A stretch of 64,000 nt of DNA, from NCBI RefSeq assembly GCF_004362805.1, contig NZ_SNYF01000005.1, positions 1,539,676 to 1,603,675 of the forward strand, in the 5' to 3' direction. The translations under genes were made by a program, and so were the position numbers. Under the pieces are notes generated by a model. It was not told the origin of the DNA. It saw nothing but the letters and a program-made list of their open reading frames with translations, and searched no databases. Origin of the DNA: Algoriphagus boseongensis. GTDB lineage: Bacteria > Bacteroidota > Bacteroidia > Cytophagales > Cyclobacteriaceae. Positions 1 to 8,761 of this stretch are shown piece by piece (position 1 is the first letter of the stretch; each line of letters starts with the position of its first letter).

Positions 1-421
1 CGGCGTTGCGACTGCTGGAATTCCTCAAGGTGCCTTGATCGCCAATGAACTGAACCTTCCATTCATCTATGTTCGCTCTAAACCAAAAGGTCATGGGATG
101 GAGAATATGATTGAAGGCAAAGTGGTTCCTGGCCAAAAAGTAGTCGTAGTCGAAGATTTGGTTTCTACAGGCGGTAGCTCCCTTAAAGCTGCTGATGACT
201 TAAGAGCAGCAGGTTTTGAGGTTTTGGGAATGGTTGCCATTTTTAGCTATGGCTTTGATGTGGCAACTGAAAATTTCAAAAATGCTGACGTCAAACTGGT
301 TTGCTTGTGCAATTATGATCACCTACTTCCTAGAGCAGTCCATAGAAAATACATCAATGAAGACACCTTGGAATCTCTTGCGGAATGGAGAAAAGACCCT
401 TCCAAGTGGAAACAAGAATAA
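1..421 (+). CDS. pyrE: Orotate phosphoribosyltransferase, C-terminal part
   Basis: This enzyme transfers orotate onto PRPP to give orotidine 5'-phosphate in de novo pyrimidine synthesis (cytosol). The window cuts off its 5' end; the open frame runs from base 2, reading GVATAGIPQGALIANEL. That is the conserved OPRT core before the flexible loop, so the TTG at 35 is not the start. The PRPP-binding signature VVVVEDLVSTGGSS is intact and the C-terminus is complete. A strong hairpin terminator follows the stop at once. Seen: motif and stop. Known: family function. Confidence is high. Confidence 0.95.
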   Translation, partial: GVATAGIPQGALIANELNLPFIYVRSKPKGHGMENMIEGKVVPGQKVVVVEDLVSTGGSSLKAADDLRAAGFEVLGMVAIFSYGFDVATENFKNADVKLVCLCNYDHLLPRAVHRKYINEDTLESLAEWRKDPSKWKQE

Positions 422-426
422 ATAAT

Positions 427-452
427 AAAAGCTGAGTTTTGCTCAGCTTTTT
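427..452. terminator. Bidirectional Rho-independent terminator
   Basis: The perfect 10-bp stem AAAAGCTGAG / CTCAGCTTTT encloses a short T-rich loop and is flanked by A and T runs on both sides. It separates pyrE from the convergent minus-strand operon, whose last stop codon touches it, so it can serve both strands. Confidence 0.85.
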
Positions 453-1642
453 CATTTTTCAAAGAGTCCAATCGACCCTCCTACCCAGTCCTTATCCTTA
501 TTGAATTTTACTCCGATCATTTCTCCTCTACTTAGCCTTGCAAGATTTCCGACGATTGTAGGGCTTTCATCTCCCTCAGGCCAAAGACAAAGTATCCTTA
601 CCTCTACTTTTACTTTTCCATCTGGAGATTGAATTACAGGCAGGTAGTTTACTTTTTTCTGGAGAATGTAGAGATCCTTTTCCTTTACTGATTCCACATC
701 CTCTTTTTTAACATGAAAAATCACACCTGATCCTGAAAATGAAAAAAGAGGCTTCAACACATAGTTTTCCAAGTCCTCAGGTATTTGCTCCAATTCACTA
801 AGCAATTTTGTTTCAATAAAATATGGCCCCTGTAAGTATGGAAGAATAAACTTTGAAATCCGAGTATACCAATTAGGATGACCAGCCCACTCGACATCTA
901 ATTCTTCTGTGAAGCTAAATTGAAGCTTAAGGTCTTTTCTAAGGTCCAATTCATCAAAAATCACACGGTTGTAAACCCTCTTGATTTGAACCTTTTGGCC
1001 TTTTGGATTGAGATAAAAGAGTTTTTTCCCCTCTTTAATCACCTCAGTCACGCATATAATGGGTATACCCAAATCCCTTTTGGCGTAATAAAAATCGATC
1101 TTAGTATTCTGTTTATCTGGTTCAATTTCCAGCAAAACCACTTCCTCATTCTTATGCATACCCAATACAACACGATTTAAAATTTCGAGATATTTCTCCT
1201 CGGAAATTCCATCTGGATATGGGGAAAGTGACTCCAAAAAGGGATAATATTTTTTGACCTTTCGATTGAGATTAAACTGAAAATTGAAAATGGAAGGAAA
1301 ACCTTGCACTTCGATCAGTTTGGGAATCAACTTTCCGTTTTCCTCACAAATCCCAAAATCTATCGCCAAGAACTGGGTATGCTCATCCTCATTGGGAACA
1401 GCCGTATTCAACTCAATGGAACGCTGAGTAATCGCCTTGAAATCCGGTCTTTTGATAAAGTCAATTACCTGCCCGCAAGCTTCGAAAAGCTGATTCTTTA
1501 AACTTTTGGGGATAAAAAACGGAGTTTCAGCAATTCGGAATGTCGGAGCATATCCAAAATCTGATTCAATATCCTTAAGAAAGGATTCATACTTTTCCTT
1601 GGAAAATTCTGCATTAAACCGACTTCGAAGATCCTCTATCAT
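452..1642 (-). CDS. ATP-grasp-like protein, last gene of amidoligase operon
   Basis: A 396-aa soluble protein with no signal peptide. The C-terminal third has ATP-grasp character: VLKPLFSFSGSGV resembles the nucleotide-binding lysine/glycine-loop strand, and VEVRILCLW followed by GNLARLSRGEMIGV and NKDKDWVGG resembles the metal-binding end. Its ATG overlaps the upstream amidotransferase stop by 4 nt (ATGA), so the two are translationally coupled. With a RimK-like ligase and a GCS2 ligase in the same operon it probably forms a carboxylate-amine or thiol bond in an unknown small molecule. The function is inferred; substrates are not evident from the sequence. Confidence 0.75.
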   Translation of the reverse strand: MIEDLRSRFNAEFSKEKYESFLKDIESDFGYAPTFRIAETPFFIPKSLKNQLFEACGQVIDFIKRPDFKAITQRSIELNTAVPNEDEHTQFLAIDFGICEENGKLIPKLIEVQGFPSIFNFQFNLNRKVKKYYPFLESLSPYPDGISEEKYLEILNRVVLGMHKNEEVVLLEIEPDKQNTKIDFYYAKRDLGIPIICVTEVIKEGKKLFYLNPKGQKVQIKRVYNRVIFDELDLRKDLKLQFSFTEELDVEWAGHPNWYTRISKFILPYLQGPYFIETKLLSELEQIPEDLENYVLKPLFSFSGSGVIFHVKKEDVESVKEKDLYILQKKVNYLPVIQSPDGKVKVEVRILCLWPEGDESPTIVGNLARLSRGEMIGVKFNKDKDWVGGSIGLFEK

Positions 1643-2469
1643 GTCAGAGAAGGGGTTTGAGCGAGTTTGATTTTTCTAAGCGCTTGTTCGAGGAAATTAG
1701 GGATCAGGGTTTCATTGGTTTTGTAGATTTTATTCTCATCCACCAAATCTTCCAGCATAGTTCTAAACTTTGCCTTCCCTTTGAGTTCAATAATCTTTTC
1801 CCGAACCACCGGTTTTTTGAGATGCTCCAAAAAGCTCATTGCATCAGCCTCTGGGTGGAATTGAGTCCCAACAATTTCATCCGTAAAGCGAATAGCCATG
1901 ATGGCTCTTTCATACTCCACATGGTTTCTGATTTTTTCAAGCGCAATGATCTTGGCACCTAAGGCCTTGAATTTTTTGGAATTGGGTTGGACAACCTGAT
2001 AATCTCTGGAATCTACCGCCCAAAAAGGATTTTCTAAGCCTAGGAAAACAGGATCATTAAATCCTTCAGGAGTTTTATGCACAGTCATCACCCCAAAAGA
2101 GGTTGATTTCCTTTTGGTGATTTGTCCCAATCCAAAGTGCTTGCAAGCCATCTGAAAAGAATGGCAAATCAACATCAAATGCTTCTTTTGGCTATGATTT
2201 TGGTTCCAAATCAGAATCTGATCAAGAAAATCGTAGTATTTCAAATCCCAGTCTCCGTTTCCTTCTAAAGGATTTCCAGGACCGCCTGTAGAAATGAAAA
2301 GGTCGTATTCCAAAATATTGGGAATCTGGGATTTTCCTCTGACATCAAATTCTTTCCAAGAAATCCTATCCTCGAATCGGGTAAGAATATCATGGATACA
2401 GCGCATGCCTTGATTAGGCTCACCATCGTACATGTCCAAAATCGCCAGCTGTATTTTTCTTCTTCCCAC
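1639..2469 (-). CDS. Class I glutamine amidotransferase-like protein
   Basis: A 276-aa protein with a class I GATase fold. The oxyanion strand STGGPGNP lies near residues 60-67, the nucleophile elbow LICHSFQ has Cys102, and FHPEAD has His205 and Glu207, so the catalytic triad is present. The elbow differs from the usual G-x-C-x-G. This suggests a stand-alone amidase or gamma-glutamyl hydrolase (PuuD-like) rather than a subunit of GMP or CTP synthase, since no synthase partner is present. It lies 42 bp after the GCS2 gene and overlaps the next gene by 4 nt. The role in the operon, trimming or amide transfer, is inference. Confidence 0.8.
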   Translation of the reverse strand: MGRRKIQLAILDMYDGEPNQGMRCIHDILTRFEDRISWKEFDVRGKSQIPNILEYDLFISTGGPGNPLEGNGDWDLKYYDFLDQILIWNQNHSQKKHLMLICHSFQMACKHFGLGQITKRKSTSFGVMTVHKTPEGFNDPVFLGLENPFWAVDSRDYQVVQPNSKKFKALGAKIIALEKIRNHVEYERAIMAIRFTDEIVGTQFHPEADAMSFLEHLKKPVVREKIIELKGKAKFRTMLEDLVDENKIYKTNETLIPNFLEQALRKIKLAQTPSLT

Positions 2470-2511
2470 GGTGTTAAGTTGGTTTGTTCTGGGGCAAAGT
2501 TAGGAATTACC

Positions 2512-3630
2512 TTATAACCCTTCCGTAAACTTAGAGGTAATAAAGTCCACAACAGCTTCTAAACTTCCAGTTTGCTCGAATACTGCCAATTGCTGATCAG
2601 CGCCAGTACCCCGCTCGAGAATTTTGTGAACGTAATTAATTTCTTCCCTGCTACCCAATTCGTCTACCACATCATCAATAAAGTCCAAAAGTTCCATGAT
2701 CAAATCCCGAGTAGGAACTTCTATTTTCTTTCCAAAATCAATCAATAAACCTTCAACCCCATTTCTAGCGGCCCGGAATTTATTCTCCCGAATCAAGGCT
2801 ATTCGGTAAATGTTAAAGCTGGTATTGCTCATCAAAAGCTTATACAACTTGGCTACTACAGCCTGAATCAAAGCCACTATGCAAATGGTCTCATCCACAG
2901 TGAGACACATATCGCAAATCCTGAATTCAATCGTGCTGAAGAAAGGATGCATGCGAAGATCCCACCATATTTTTTTTGGATTGTCTATGCAATTGGTCTT
3001 GACCAAAATCTCAAGGAAATTGTCATAAGACTGCACTGAATCGAAATATTCCGGCAAACCTGTTCTTGGGAATTTGGCAAAAACCTTGGCTCTAAAAGCC
3101 TTGAAACCCGTATTTCTACCCTCCCAAAAAGGGGAATTGGTCGTAAGCGCATAGATATGGGGCAGGAAATAACAGGCCTGATTCATCAGCTGGAGGGCAA
3201 TCTCCCGGCTTTCAATTCCCACATGGACATGCAGACCAAAAATCAAATTGGATCGGGCGATGTCCTTTAGTTCATTGACAATGTTATGGTATCGGGGATC
3301 ATCCGTAATCTCCTGGTCCTGCCACTTGGCAAAAGGGTGAGTACTCGATGCTCCAGCCACCAAACCCTGTGCTTTGGCCAATTCATCAATCTTTTTTCTC
3401 AGAAAGGAAACTTCTTTTCTTGCCTCTCCAATATTCTGGCAAATGTTGGTTCCTACTTCCACCACGCTTTGGTGCATTTCTGCCTTCACCTGTTCCCGGA
3501 GCTGTATTTTTCCTCCATCCACAATTTTGGACATGTGAGAACGCAGATCCCTGGTCTTAGGATCAATGATCATGTATTCTTCCTCCACACCCAAGGTGAA
3601 TTTGGGAAGCTTTTTGGATGTACTTGTCAT
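2512..3630 (-). CDS. YbdK-type carboxylate-amine ligase (GCS2 family)
   Basis: A 372-aa GCS2-family enzyme. The N-terminal signature FTLGVEEEYMIID is typical of the family, and FGLHVHVGI, MHPFFSTIEFRICD and RENKFRAARNGVEG are the other conserved blocks of this glutamine-synthetase-like fold. Family members join a glutamate-type carboxylate to an amine using ATP. The open frame extends to 3687, but the ATG at 3630 lies 8 bp after the upstream stop and gives the canonical N-terminus, so it was chosen. It sits between an ATP-grasp ligase and a GATase, which suggests a multistep amide-forming pathway. The substrate is unknown. Confidence 0.88.
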   Translation of the reverse strand: MTSTSKKLPKFTLGVEEEYMIIDPKTRDLRSHMSKIVDGGKIQLREQVKAEMHQSVVEVGTNICQNIGEARKEVSFLRKKIDELAKAQGLVAGASSTHPFAKWQDQEITDDPRYHNIVNELKDIARSNLIFGLHVHVGIESREIALQLMNQACYFLPHIYALTTNSPFWEGRNTGFKAFRAKVFAKFPRTGLPEYFDSVQSYDNFLEILVKTNCIDNPKKIWWDLRMHPFFSTIEFRICDMCLTVDETICIVALIQAVVAKLYKLLMSNTSFNIYRIALIRENKFRAARNGVEGLLIDFGKKIEVPTRDLIMELLDFIDDVVDELGSREEINYVHKILERGTGADQQLAVFEQTGSLEAVVDFITSKFTEGL

Positions 3631-3638
3631 AACACAGC

Positions 3639-4595
3639 TTAAAATCTCTTGGCGCTTTCCACAGAACCTTTCATGAATGTACCCCAAGTGAGGTTCATTT
3701 TTCCAGGTTTTTGGGCTTTTGCATAAGCAATAGCCATTTTTGCAGCTTCCTCCACTACCCAGTCAAAGTTGGCCTGCCCCACAGAATTGACATCCGCATC
3801 AGGAGCTGGATTTCCAAAATCTATAGCGTAAGGAATTCCGTCTCTTACGGCAAATTCTACCGTATTGAAATCGTAGCCTAAGCCTTGGCAGAGCCGGAGA
3901 GTGTAATCCTTTACAGTATTCAATAATTTCTTGGAGGCAGGTGCCTTATCCACTACATAGCGAAGGTGATGTGGGTTTCTTGGTTCGTATTCCATGATTC
4001 TCACTGCCTTTCCCCCCAAACAATACACACGGAAATACTCGTCAAAGACGATTTCTTCCTGAAGCAACATCACCAACTGTCCGGTCTCGGGATGCTTTTG
4101 GAAAAACTCCTCCTTGTTTTCCAAGCGATAAACATTCTTCCAACCTCCTCCGGCATAGGGCTTCATGTAGGCTGGAAATCCCACGTAACCAAAAATGCCT
4201 TCCCAGTCTAATGGGGCAGCCAAGTTTCTGAAGGATTTGCTGGTGGTATCTGTTGGATGCTCAGCAGATGGAAGAATCACCGTTTTTGGCAAAGGAACCC
4301 CCAACTGATCTGCGAGACAGTTATTGAAAAACTTATCATCAGCACTCCACCAGAAAGGATTGTTAATTACAGCTGTCCCGGTCAGCGCAGCATTCTTTAA
4401 ATAGGCTCTATAAAAAGGAACATCTTGTGAAATCCGGTCTATGATCACCGCATACTCGGTCAATTGATTCTGGACGACTTTGTCTATCCTCACGGGCTCA
4501 GCCACAATTCCCTTTTCAGCTTTTTCATTGACTCTCTCCACAAAAGCATGAGGAAATGTGTCCTCCATGCCAAAAAGTATCCCGATTTTCTTCAT
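3639..4595 (-). CDS. RimK/D-Ala-D-Ala-ligase-like ATP-grasp protein
   Basis: A 318-aa ATP-grasp enzyme. It shows the ATP-binding strand FPAYMKPYAGGGWKNVY near residue 150, the adenine-contact segment MLLQEEIVFDEYFRVY, and the metal-binding end FAVRDGIPYAIDFGNPAPDAD with acidic and Asn ligands. Members ligate a carboxylate to an amino group through an acylphosphate. It lies 41 bp downstream of the esterase and 8 bp upstream of the GCS2 start, so it belongs to the five-gene operon. The likely role is the second condensation in synthesis of a peptide-like metabolite, which is inferred from context. Confidence 0.85.
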   Translation of the reverse strand: MKKIGILFGMEDTFPHAFVERVNEKAEKGIVAEPVRIDKVVQNQLTEYAVIIDRISQDVPFYRAYLKNAALTGTAVINNPFWWSADDKFFNNCLADQLGVPLPKTVILPSAEHPTDTTSKSFRNLAAPLDWEGIFGYVGFPAYMKPYAGGGWKNVYRLENKEEFFQKHPETGQLVMLLQEEIVFDEYFRVYCLGGKAVRIMEYEPRNPHHLRYVVDKAPASKKLLNTVKDYTLRLCQGLGYDFNTVEFAVRDGIPYAIDFGNPAPDADVNSVGQANFDWVVEEAAKMAIAYAKAQKPGKMNLTWGTFMKGSVESAKRF

Positions 4596-4636
4596 GATTA
4601 CTAGTGATTAAAATGATAGAATTATAAAGGTTTAAG

Positions 4637-5350
4637 TTAATCAAATTTGATAGTGGACAAATAATGAGGGAACATTTCCTTCCAAACTGGCCAATCGTGT
4701 TGTTTATCCTGACGAATATCCAGCCAGTGGTCCACATTTTTTTCTTTTAGCGCATGATGCAATTTCAGATTGGCGTCATAGCAAATATCCCAATTGGAGG
4801 TACCTAAAATGATCCGCATATTCCAAAGCTCATAATCCTGCAGTCCAGGTAAATATTCCAGTGGACTATTGTAGAAAATATCATCATGCTGATATCCGTC
4901 CATAAAGTCTCGAATATCAAAGGCTCCACTCATACTAAACATGTGGCTCACATAGCCCGGATGCCTGAAGGCAAAGTTGGCTGCATGATAGCCTCCGAAA
5001 CTGCAACCCGCCATGGCTACTTTTGCAGAGGGAGTATTTAATCGAATCCTTTCCACCACCTCATGACAAATCATTTTATCATAAGCCACATGATTCTGGA
5101 TTCGTTGATGAGGATGAACTCCTTTATTGTAAAAACTCAAACTGTCATTGCTATCAGGGCAATAAATCTGAATCAAACCCTGCTCAATAAACCAATGAGC
5201 TGAACCGACCAAGCCCATGTCTTTATTTTCATGGAATGATCCTTTGGAGGTGGGAAAAAGGACAACAGGATACCCTGCATGCCCAAAAACCAACATTTGG
5301 ACATCCCTATTTACGTAGGGAGAGTACCACTTAAAATATTCTTCTTTCAT
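4637..5350 (-). CDS. Esterase, alpha/beta hydrolase (esterase D-like)
   Basis: A 237-aa alpha/beta hydrolase of the putative esterase family. The nucleophile elbow AGCSFGGYHA places Ser117, and the His near the C-terminus lies in KQHDWPVW. There is no signal peptide, so it is cytosolic. The frame is open to 5398, but the ATG at 5350 (MKEEYFKWYSPYVNRDV) fits the family N-terminus. It is the first gene of the operon ending at 452. A weak promoter candidate upstream (TTTTG, 18 bp, TAGCTTTT) was seen. It may hydrolyse an ester or thioester of the operon's product, which is inference. Confidence 0.85.
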   Translation of the reverse strand: MKEEYFKWYSPYVNRDVQMLVFGHAGYPVVLFPTSKGSFHENKDMGLVGSAHWFIEQGLIQIYCPDSNDSLSFYNKGVHPHQRIQNHVAYDKMICHEVVERIRLNTPSAKVAMAGCSFGGYHAANFAFRHPGYVSHMFSMSGAFDIRDFMDGYQHDDIFYNSPLEYLPGLQDYELWNMRIILGTSNWDICYDANLKLHHALKEKNVDHWLDIRQDKQHDWPVWKEMFPHYLSTIKFD

Positions 5351-5458
5351 AGAGGAGTGATTAGATCTGATTATTTCGAAAAAAGCTACCGAAAACAAAT
5401 ACTAAACAAAATTCAGGATAAAGAAAAGAATTCCTGAAAACGAGAAATGATGAAAAAA

Positions 5459-5980
5459 TTAAGATTTGATATTATTCGAATTGAAAGGAACAGTTTGACG
5501 AAAATATAATGTCTTAAAAAGGCCAATTACTATCCCCAAAAAGATAAATAGCACAGAAATCCATTTTAAACTTGTACATACTGAAGCACAAATCGCCAAA
5601 AAATCCTCATGCCGAGGAAACACTTTTAAAATTCTAAGAATCATCAAGTTTTCAAATAAATCAAAAAAAGCAGCTACAAAAGGCAAAAAGACTATTTTTC
5701 TGATTCCCCAAAGCCTATAAAGAATTCCAGAAAGGAATATAGAATAGACCAATAAATAAGGCATGTCCAGTGCCCAAATCCCAAACCGATACAGTTTCCT
5801 TTGGTCAAATGACAATTGGCCTATAGAGAGATAGGCTTGTTCCGCAGTATAGGCAAACTTCAAATCCAAAGCATGGTCCTTGGAAAGAAATTGATTTAAC
5901 ATGAGGTTAAACCAGATGAAAAGCAAGGCTAAGATTACCAGAACCAGCTTCGTGGATATTTTTTCAAAAAATGATTTCAT
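5459..5980 (-). CDS. Predicted four-helix membrane protein, unknown function
   Basis: A 173-aa protein with about four hydrophobic helices (roughly residues 11-28, 70-90, 95-118 and 133-155), a basic N-terminus and a short charged tail. No catalytic motif is recognised. It lies about 110 bp upstream of the esterase gene on the same strand and could be separately transcribed. The consistent hydrophobic pattern over the full length supports a real gene, but the function is unknown. Confidence 0.65.
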   Translation of the reverse strand: MKSFFEKISTKLVLVILALLFIWFNLMLNQFLSKDHALDLKFAYTAEQAYLSIGQLSFDQRKLYRFGIWALDMPYLLVYSIFLSGILYRLWGIRKIVFLPFVAAFFDLFENLMILRILKVFPRHEDFLAICASVCTSLKWISVLFIFLGIVIGLFKTLYFRQTVPFNSNNIKS

Positions 5981-6053
5981 AAAAGTTTAAGCGTCTGAAT
6001 CTAAGACTTTTGAAAAATTCTTCAAAACTAAGAGTCTAAAATATTCTAAAATT

Positions 6054-6572
6054 TTATTCGCTTTTTGGGAACCAGGTCGAATACATAGGGTAATTTCTGG
6101 CTGTCCGTAAGATCACTTCCTTCATTTCAGGACCAATATCCTTGACTTTTTTTGCTGGCATCCCAGCATAAATAGATCCTGATTCCACCACAGTTCCAGC
6201 AAGAACTACTGCCCCGGCTGCAATCACAGAATCAGAATGAACCACAGCTCCATCCATAACAATCGCCCCCATTCCGATTAGCACCCGATCATGAATCGTA
6301 CAACCATGAACTATAGCATTATGCGCTACAGAGACTTGATTACCGATATAGGTCGGGGCTTTTTGATAAGTGCAATGAATCACGGCTCCATCCTGGATAT
6401 TGGTATCGTCTCCAATTCTAATTTCATGCACATCTCCCCTGACTACCGCATTAAACCAAACCGTGCAGTTCTTCCCCATTTTCACATCTCCGACTACAGT
6501 GGCATTTGGTGCCAACCAGCAGTTTTCTCCAAATTCAGGTCCCTTTCCCTGTACTTCCATTACTAAAGCCAT
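6054..6572 (-). CDS. Gamma-carbonic-anhydrase-like hexapeptide protein (YrdA/PaaY type)
   Basis: A 172-aa left-handed beta-helix protein made of hexapeptide repeats throughout. The family metal-site motifs are visible: VVRGDVHEIRIGDDTNIQDGA, then HCTYQKAP and SVAHNAIVHGC, which supply the three His ligands expected between neighbouring subunits of a trimer. Length is normal for the family. Members are cytosolic; some are carbonic anhydrases, others have unknown or thioesterase roles, so the exact reaction is uncertain. It is divergent from the yceI-like gene. Confidence 0.88.
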   Translation of the reverse strand: MALVMEVQGKGPEFGENCWLAPNATVVGDVKMGKNCTVWFNAVVRGDVHEIRIGDDTNIQDGAVIHCTYQKAPTYIGNQVSVAHNAIVHGCTIHDRVLIGMGAIVMDGAVVHSDSVIAAGAVVLAGTVVESGSIYAGMPAKKVKDIGPEMKEVILRTARNYPMYSTWFPKSE

Positions 6573-6701
6573 GTGCGTTTTTTTAATTCGAGAGGAAAAA
6601 TAAAAATTTTGAATCTCTTCCGAACTTTTTTCTTGAATATGAGTTTACGTGTATAGACATTTAAATTCTAAACCTACATTTCAATTCAATCCAAACAAAT
6701 T

Positions 6702-7427
6702 ATGAAGACCACAAAACAAATTGGCTTTTTCTTGGCTGCTGCCATGATCACTTTTGCTTGCAGCAAACCTGCCTCTGATACTATCGAAACATCAGAAGCT
6801 CAGGAAGTAGCAATGGCTGAAGGACAGGAGCTAACTTTAGTTCCTACTGAAACAAAAATCTCTTGGGCTGGATATAAGCCAACTGGACGTCATTTTGGTA
6901 AAATCCCTGCTACAGAAGGAGTAATCACTGTAAATGGTGACCAAATCACTGCCGGTAAATTCACATTCGACATCACTGGTTTGAAAATCGAAGATATTCC
7001 TGCTGAAGACGAAAGCTATGGTAAGCTTTTCGGTCACTTGCAGTCAGCTGACTTCTTTGATGCAGCTAACCACCCAACTGCTACTTTCGAAATCACTTCT
7101 GTCGAGCCTTTTGCAGCTGGAGACGTAGTCTCTAATAAAGAAGAGTTTACTACTGAATTTACTCCTAAGTCTGATAGCGATTTGACTCCTGCTAACCCAA
7201 CCCACTGGATCAGCGGAAACCTAACCATGAGAGGAACTACCAAAAACATTAAGTTCCCTGCCACTGTTGCTATGGAGAATGGAAAATTAATGGCAAAAGC
7301 TGGATTCAACATTGACCGTACCGCCTGGGGACTTTCTTATGGTGACGAAGCTACTGCAGTAGATAAAGCAAAAGACAAATTCATCTACAATACCGTTTCT
7401 TTGGAATTGGACGTAACAGCGAATTAA
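6702..7427 (+). CDS. YceI-family lipoprotein
   Basis: A 241-aa protein with a lipoprotein signal peptide (MKTTKQIGFFLAAAMITFAC, lipidated Cys20) and an acidic linker. The YceI lipocalin-like beta-barrel starts near residue 48: TKISWAGYKPTGRHFGKI, HLQSADFFDAANHPTATFEI, ISGNLTMRGTTKNIKFP and NIDRTAWGL are the family blocks. YceI proteins bind isoprenoid-like lipids in the envelope. It is a monocistronic unit followed by a clear terminator. Confidence 0.92.
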   Translation: MKTTKQIGFFLAAAMITFACSKPASDTIETSEAQEVAMAEGQELTLVPTETKISWAGYKPTGRHFGKIPATEGVITVNGDQITAGKFTFDITGLKIEDIPAEDESYGKLFGHLQSADFFDAANHPTATFEITSVEPFAAGDVVSNKEEFTTEFTPKSDSDLTPANPTHWISGNLTMRGTTKNIKFPATVAMENGKLMAKAGFNIDRTAWGLSYGDEATAVDKAKDKFIYNTVSLELDVTAN

Positions 7428-7458
7428 TTAATAACACAACTACCACAATGATGCGAAA

Positions 7459-7489
7459 GGGGGAATTCTGAAGAATTCCTCTTTTTTTT
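7459..7489 (+). terminator. Rho-independent terminator after the YceI gene
   Basis: The stem GGGGAATTC / GAATTCCTC (one G-T pair) with loop TGAA is followed by eight T residues. It separates the lipoprotein gene from dinB. Confidence 0.85.
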
Positions 7490-7518
7490 GTTCTTAGCAG
7501 TTTGATGATCAAGTTTTG

Positions 7519-8622
7519 ATGGAAGCAAAAGAGCAAGAAACCCCTAAAATCCGGAAAATCATCCACGTGGATATGGACGCTTTTTATGCCTCCGTTGAGC
7601 AATTGGATCATCCGGAATGGAGAGGAAAACCCTTGGTAGTGGGTGGAAATGAAGCCAGAGGAGTGGTTGCGGCAGCAAGCTATGAAGCCAGAAAATTTGG
7701 AATTCATTCCGCCATGTCCTCAGCCTTAGCCGCCAAAAAATGTCCCAACTTGATTTTTGCAAAGCCTCGATTTGAGCGATACAAGGAGATTTCTCTGCAG
7801 ATCAGAGAGATTTTTTATGAATACACCGATTTGGTAGAACCGCTTTCTTTGGACGAAGCCTTTTTAGATGTAACCGAGAATAAGGCAGGATTGAAATCCG
7901 CCATCTTTATAGCCAAGCAAATCCGGGAAAAGATTAAAGAGAAAACCGGATTGAACGCTTCTGCAGGAGTTTCTTACAATAAGTTCTTGGCAAAAACTGC
8001 CTCCGACCTAAATAAACCTAATGGGCAGGCAGTGATTCTTCCAGAGGATGCTGAAGCCTTTTTGGAAAAATTACCTATCGGCAAATTCTTTGGAATCGGG
8101 AAGGTTACAGCCGAAAAAATGCAAAATCTAGGAATCCATACCGGAAAGGATTTAAAGGAATACTCTCTCCAGTTTTTGACCAAGAAATTCGGGAAATCAG
8201 GACTTCATTACTTTAACATCGTTCGGGGAATCCATCTTTCGGAGGTGCAGCCTCACCGGGTTCGAAAGTCTTTAAGTGCAGAAAATACTTTTGAAAAGGA
8301 TTTGATCACTCTGGAGGAAATGAAAGCAAACCTCCACCCTATTTTTGAAGAAGTTATCCGAAGAATTGAAAAAAGCGGGATCAAAGGCCGGACGGTCACG
8401 CTGAAAATCAAATACGCCGATTTTACACTACAAACCCGCAGCAAAACCCTAGAACAATATCCAGACGCAGAAACCATCTGGGAAGTGGGATTGGAACTCC
8501 TACAGCAGGAGGAAATCCCTAAACCCGTTCGCCTTTTAGGCCTGGGACTTTCCAATTTAAATATTACCGAAGAGCAGGTTCATTTTGGTGAGCAGTTGAA
8601 AATCCCTTTCGAAGGGAAGTAA
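7519..8622 (+). CDS. dinB: DNA polymerase IV (Y-family)
   Basis: A 367-aa translesion polymerase. Catalytic motifs are HVDMDAFYASVE (Asp18, Asp20), YEARKFGIHSAM (nucleotide contact) and PLSLDEAFLDV (Asp-Glu pair). The HhH region IGKFFGIGKVTAEKM and the C-terminal little-finger domain (VRKSLSAENTF onward) follow. It acts at stalled replication forks. The ATG at 7519 was chosen over the TTG one codon earlier. No LexA-type box was identified upstream. Confidence 0.95.
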   Translation: MEAKEQETPKIRKIIHVDMDAFYASVEQLDHPEWRGKPLVVGGNEARGVVAAASYEARKFGIHSAMSSALAAKKCPNLIFAKPRFERYKEISLQIREIFYEYTDLVEPLSLDEAFLDVTENKAGLKSAIFIAKQIREKIKEKTGLNASAGVSYNKFLAKTASDLNKPNGQAVILPEDAEAFLEKLPIGKFFGIGKVTAEKMQNLGIHTGKDLKEYSLQFLTKKFGKSGLHYFNIVRGIHLSEVQPHRVRKSLSAENTFEKDLITLEEMKANLHPIFEEVIRRIEKSGIKGRTVTLKIKYADFTLQTRSKTLEQYPDAETIWEVGLELLQQEEIPKPVRLLGLGLSNLNITEEQVHFGEQLKIPFEGK

Positions 8623-8761
8623 GGAATTTGGAAGAAATAAGCGAATTCAAACTGCCATTTTGTCCGCATTTTCGTAATTTCGCAACCTGAATAAATCATT
8701 TTCGGTTTGATTGTCTTCTAACCTGATCTATTCACCCAAAAACTAAGAAAACTTCCAGTTC

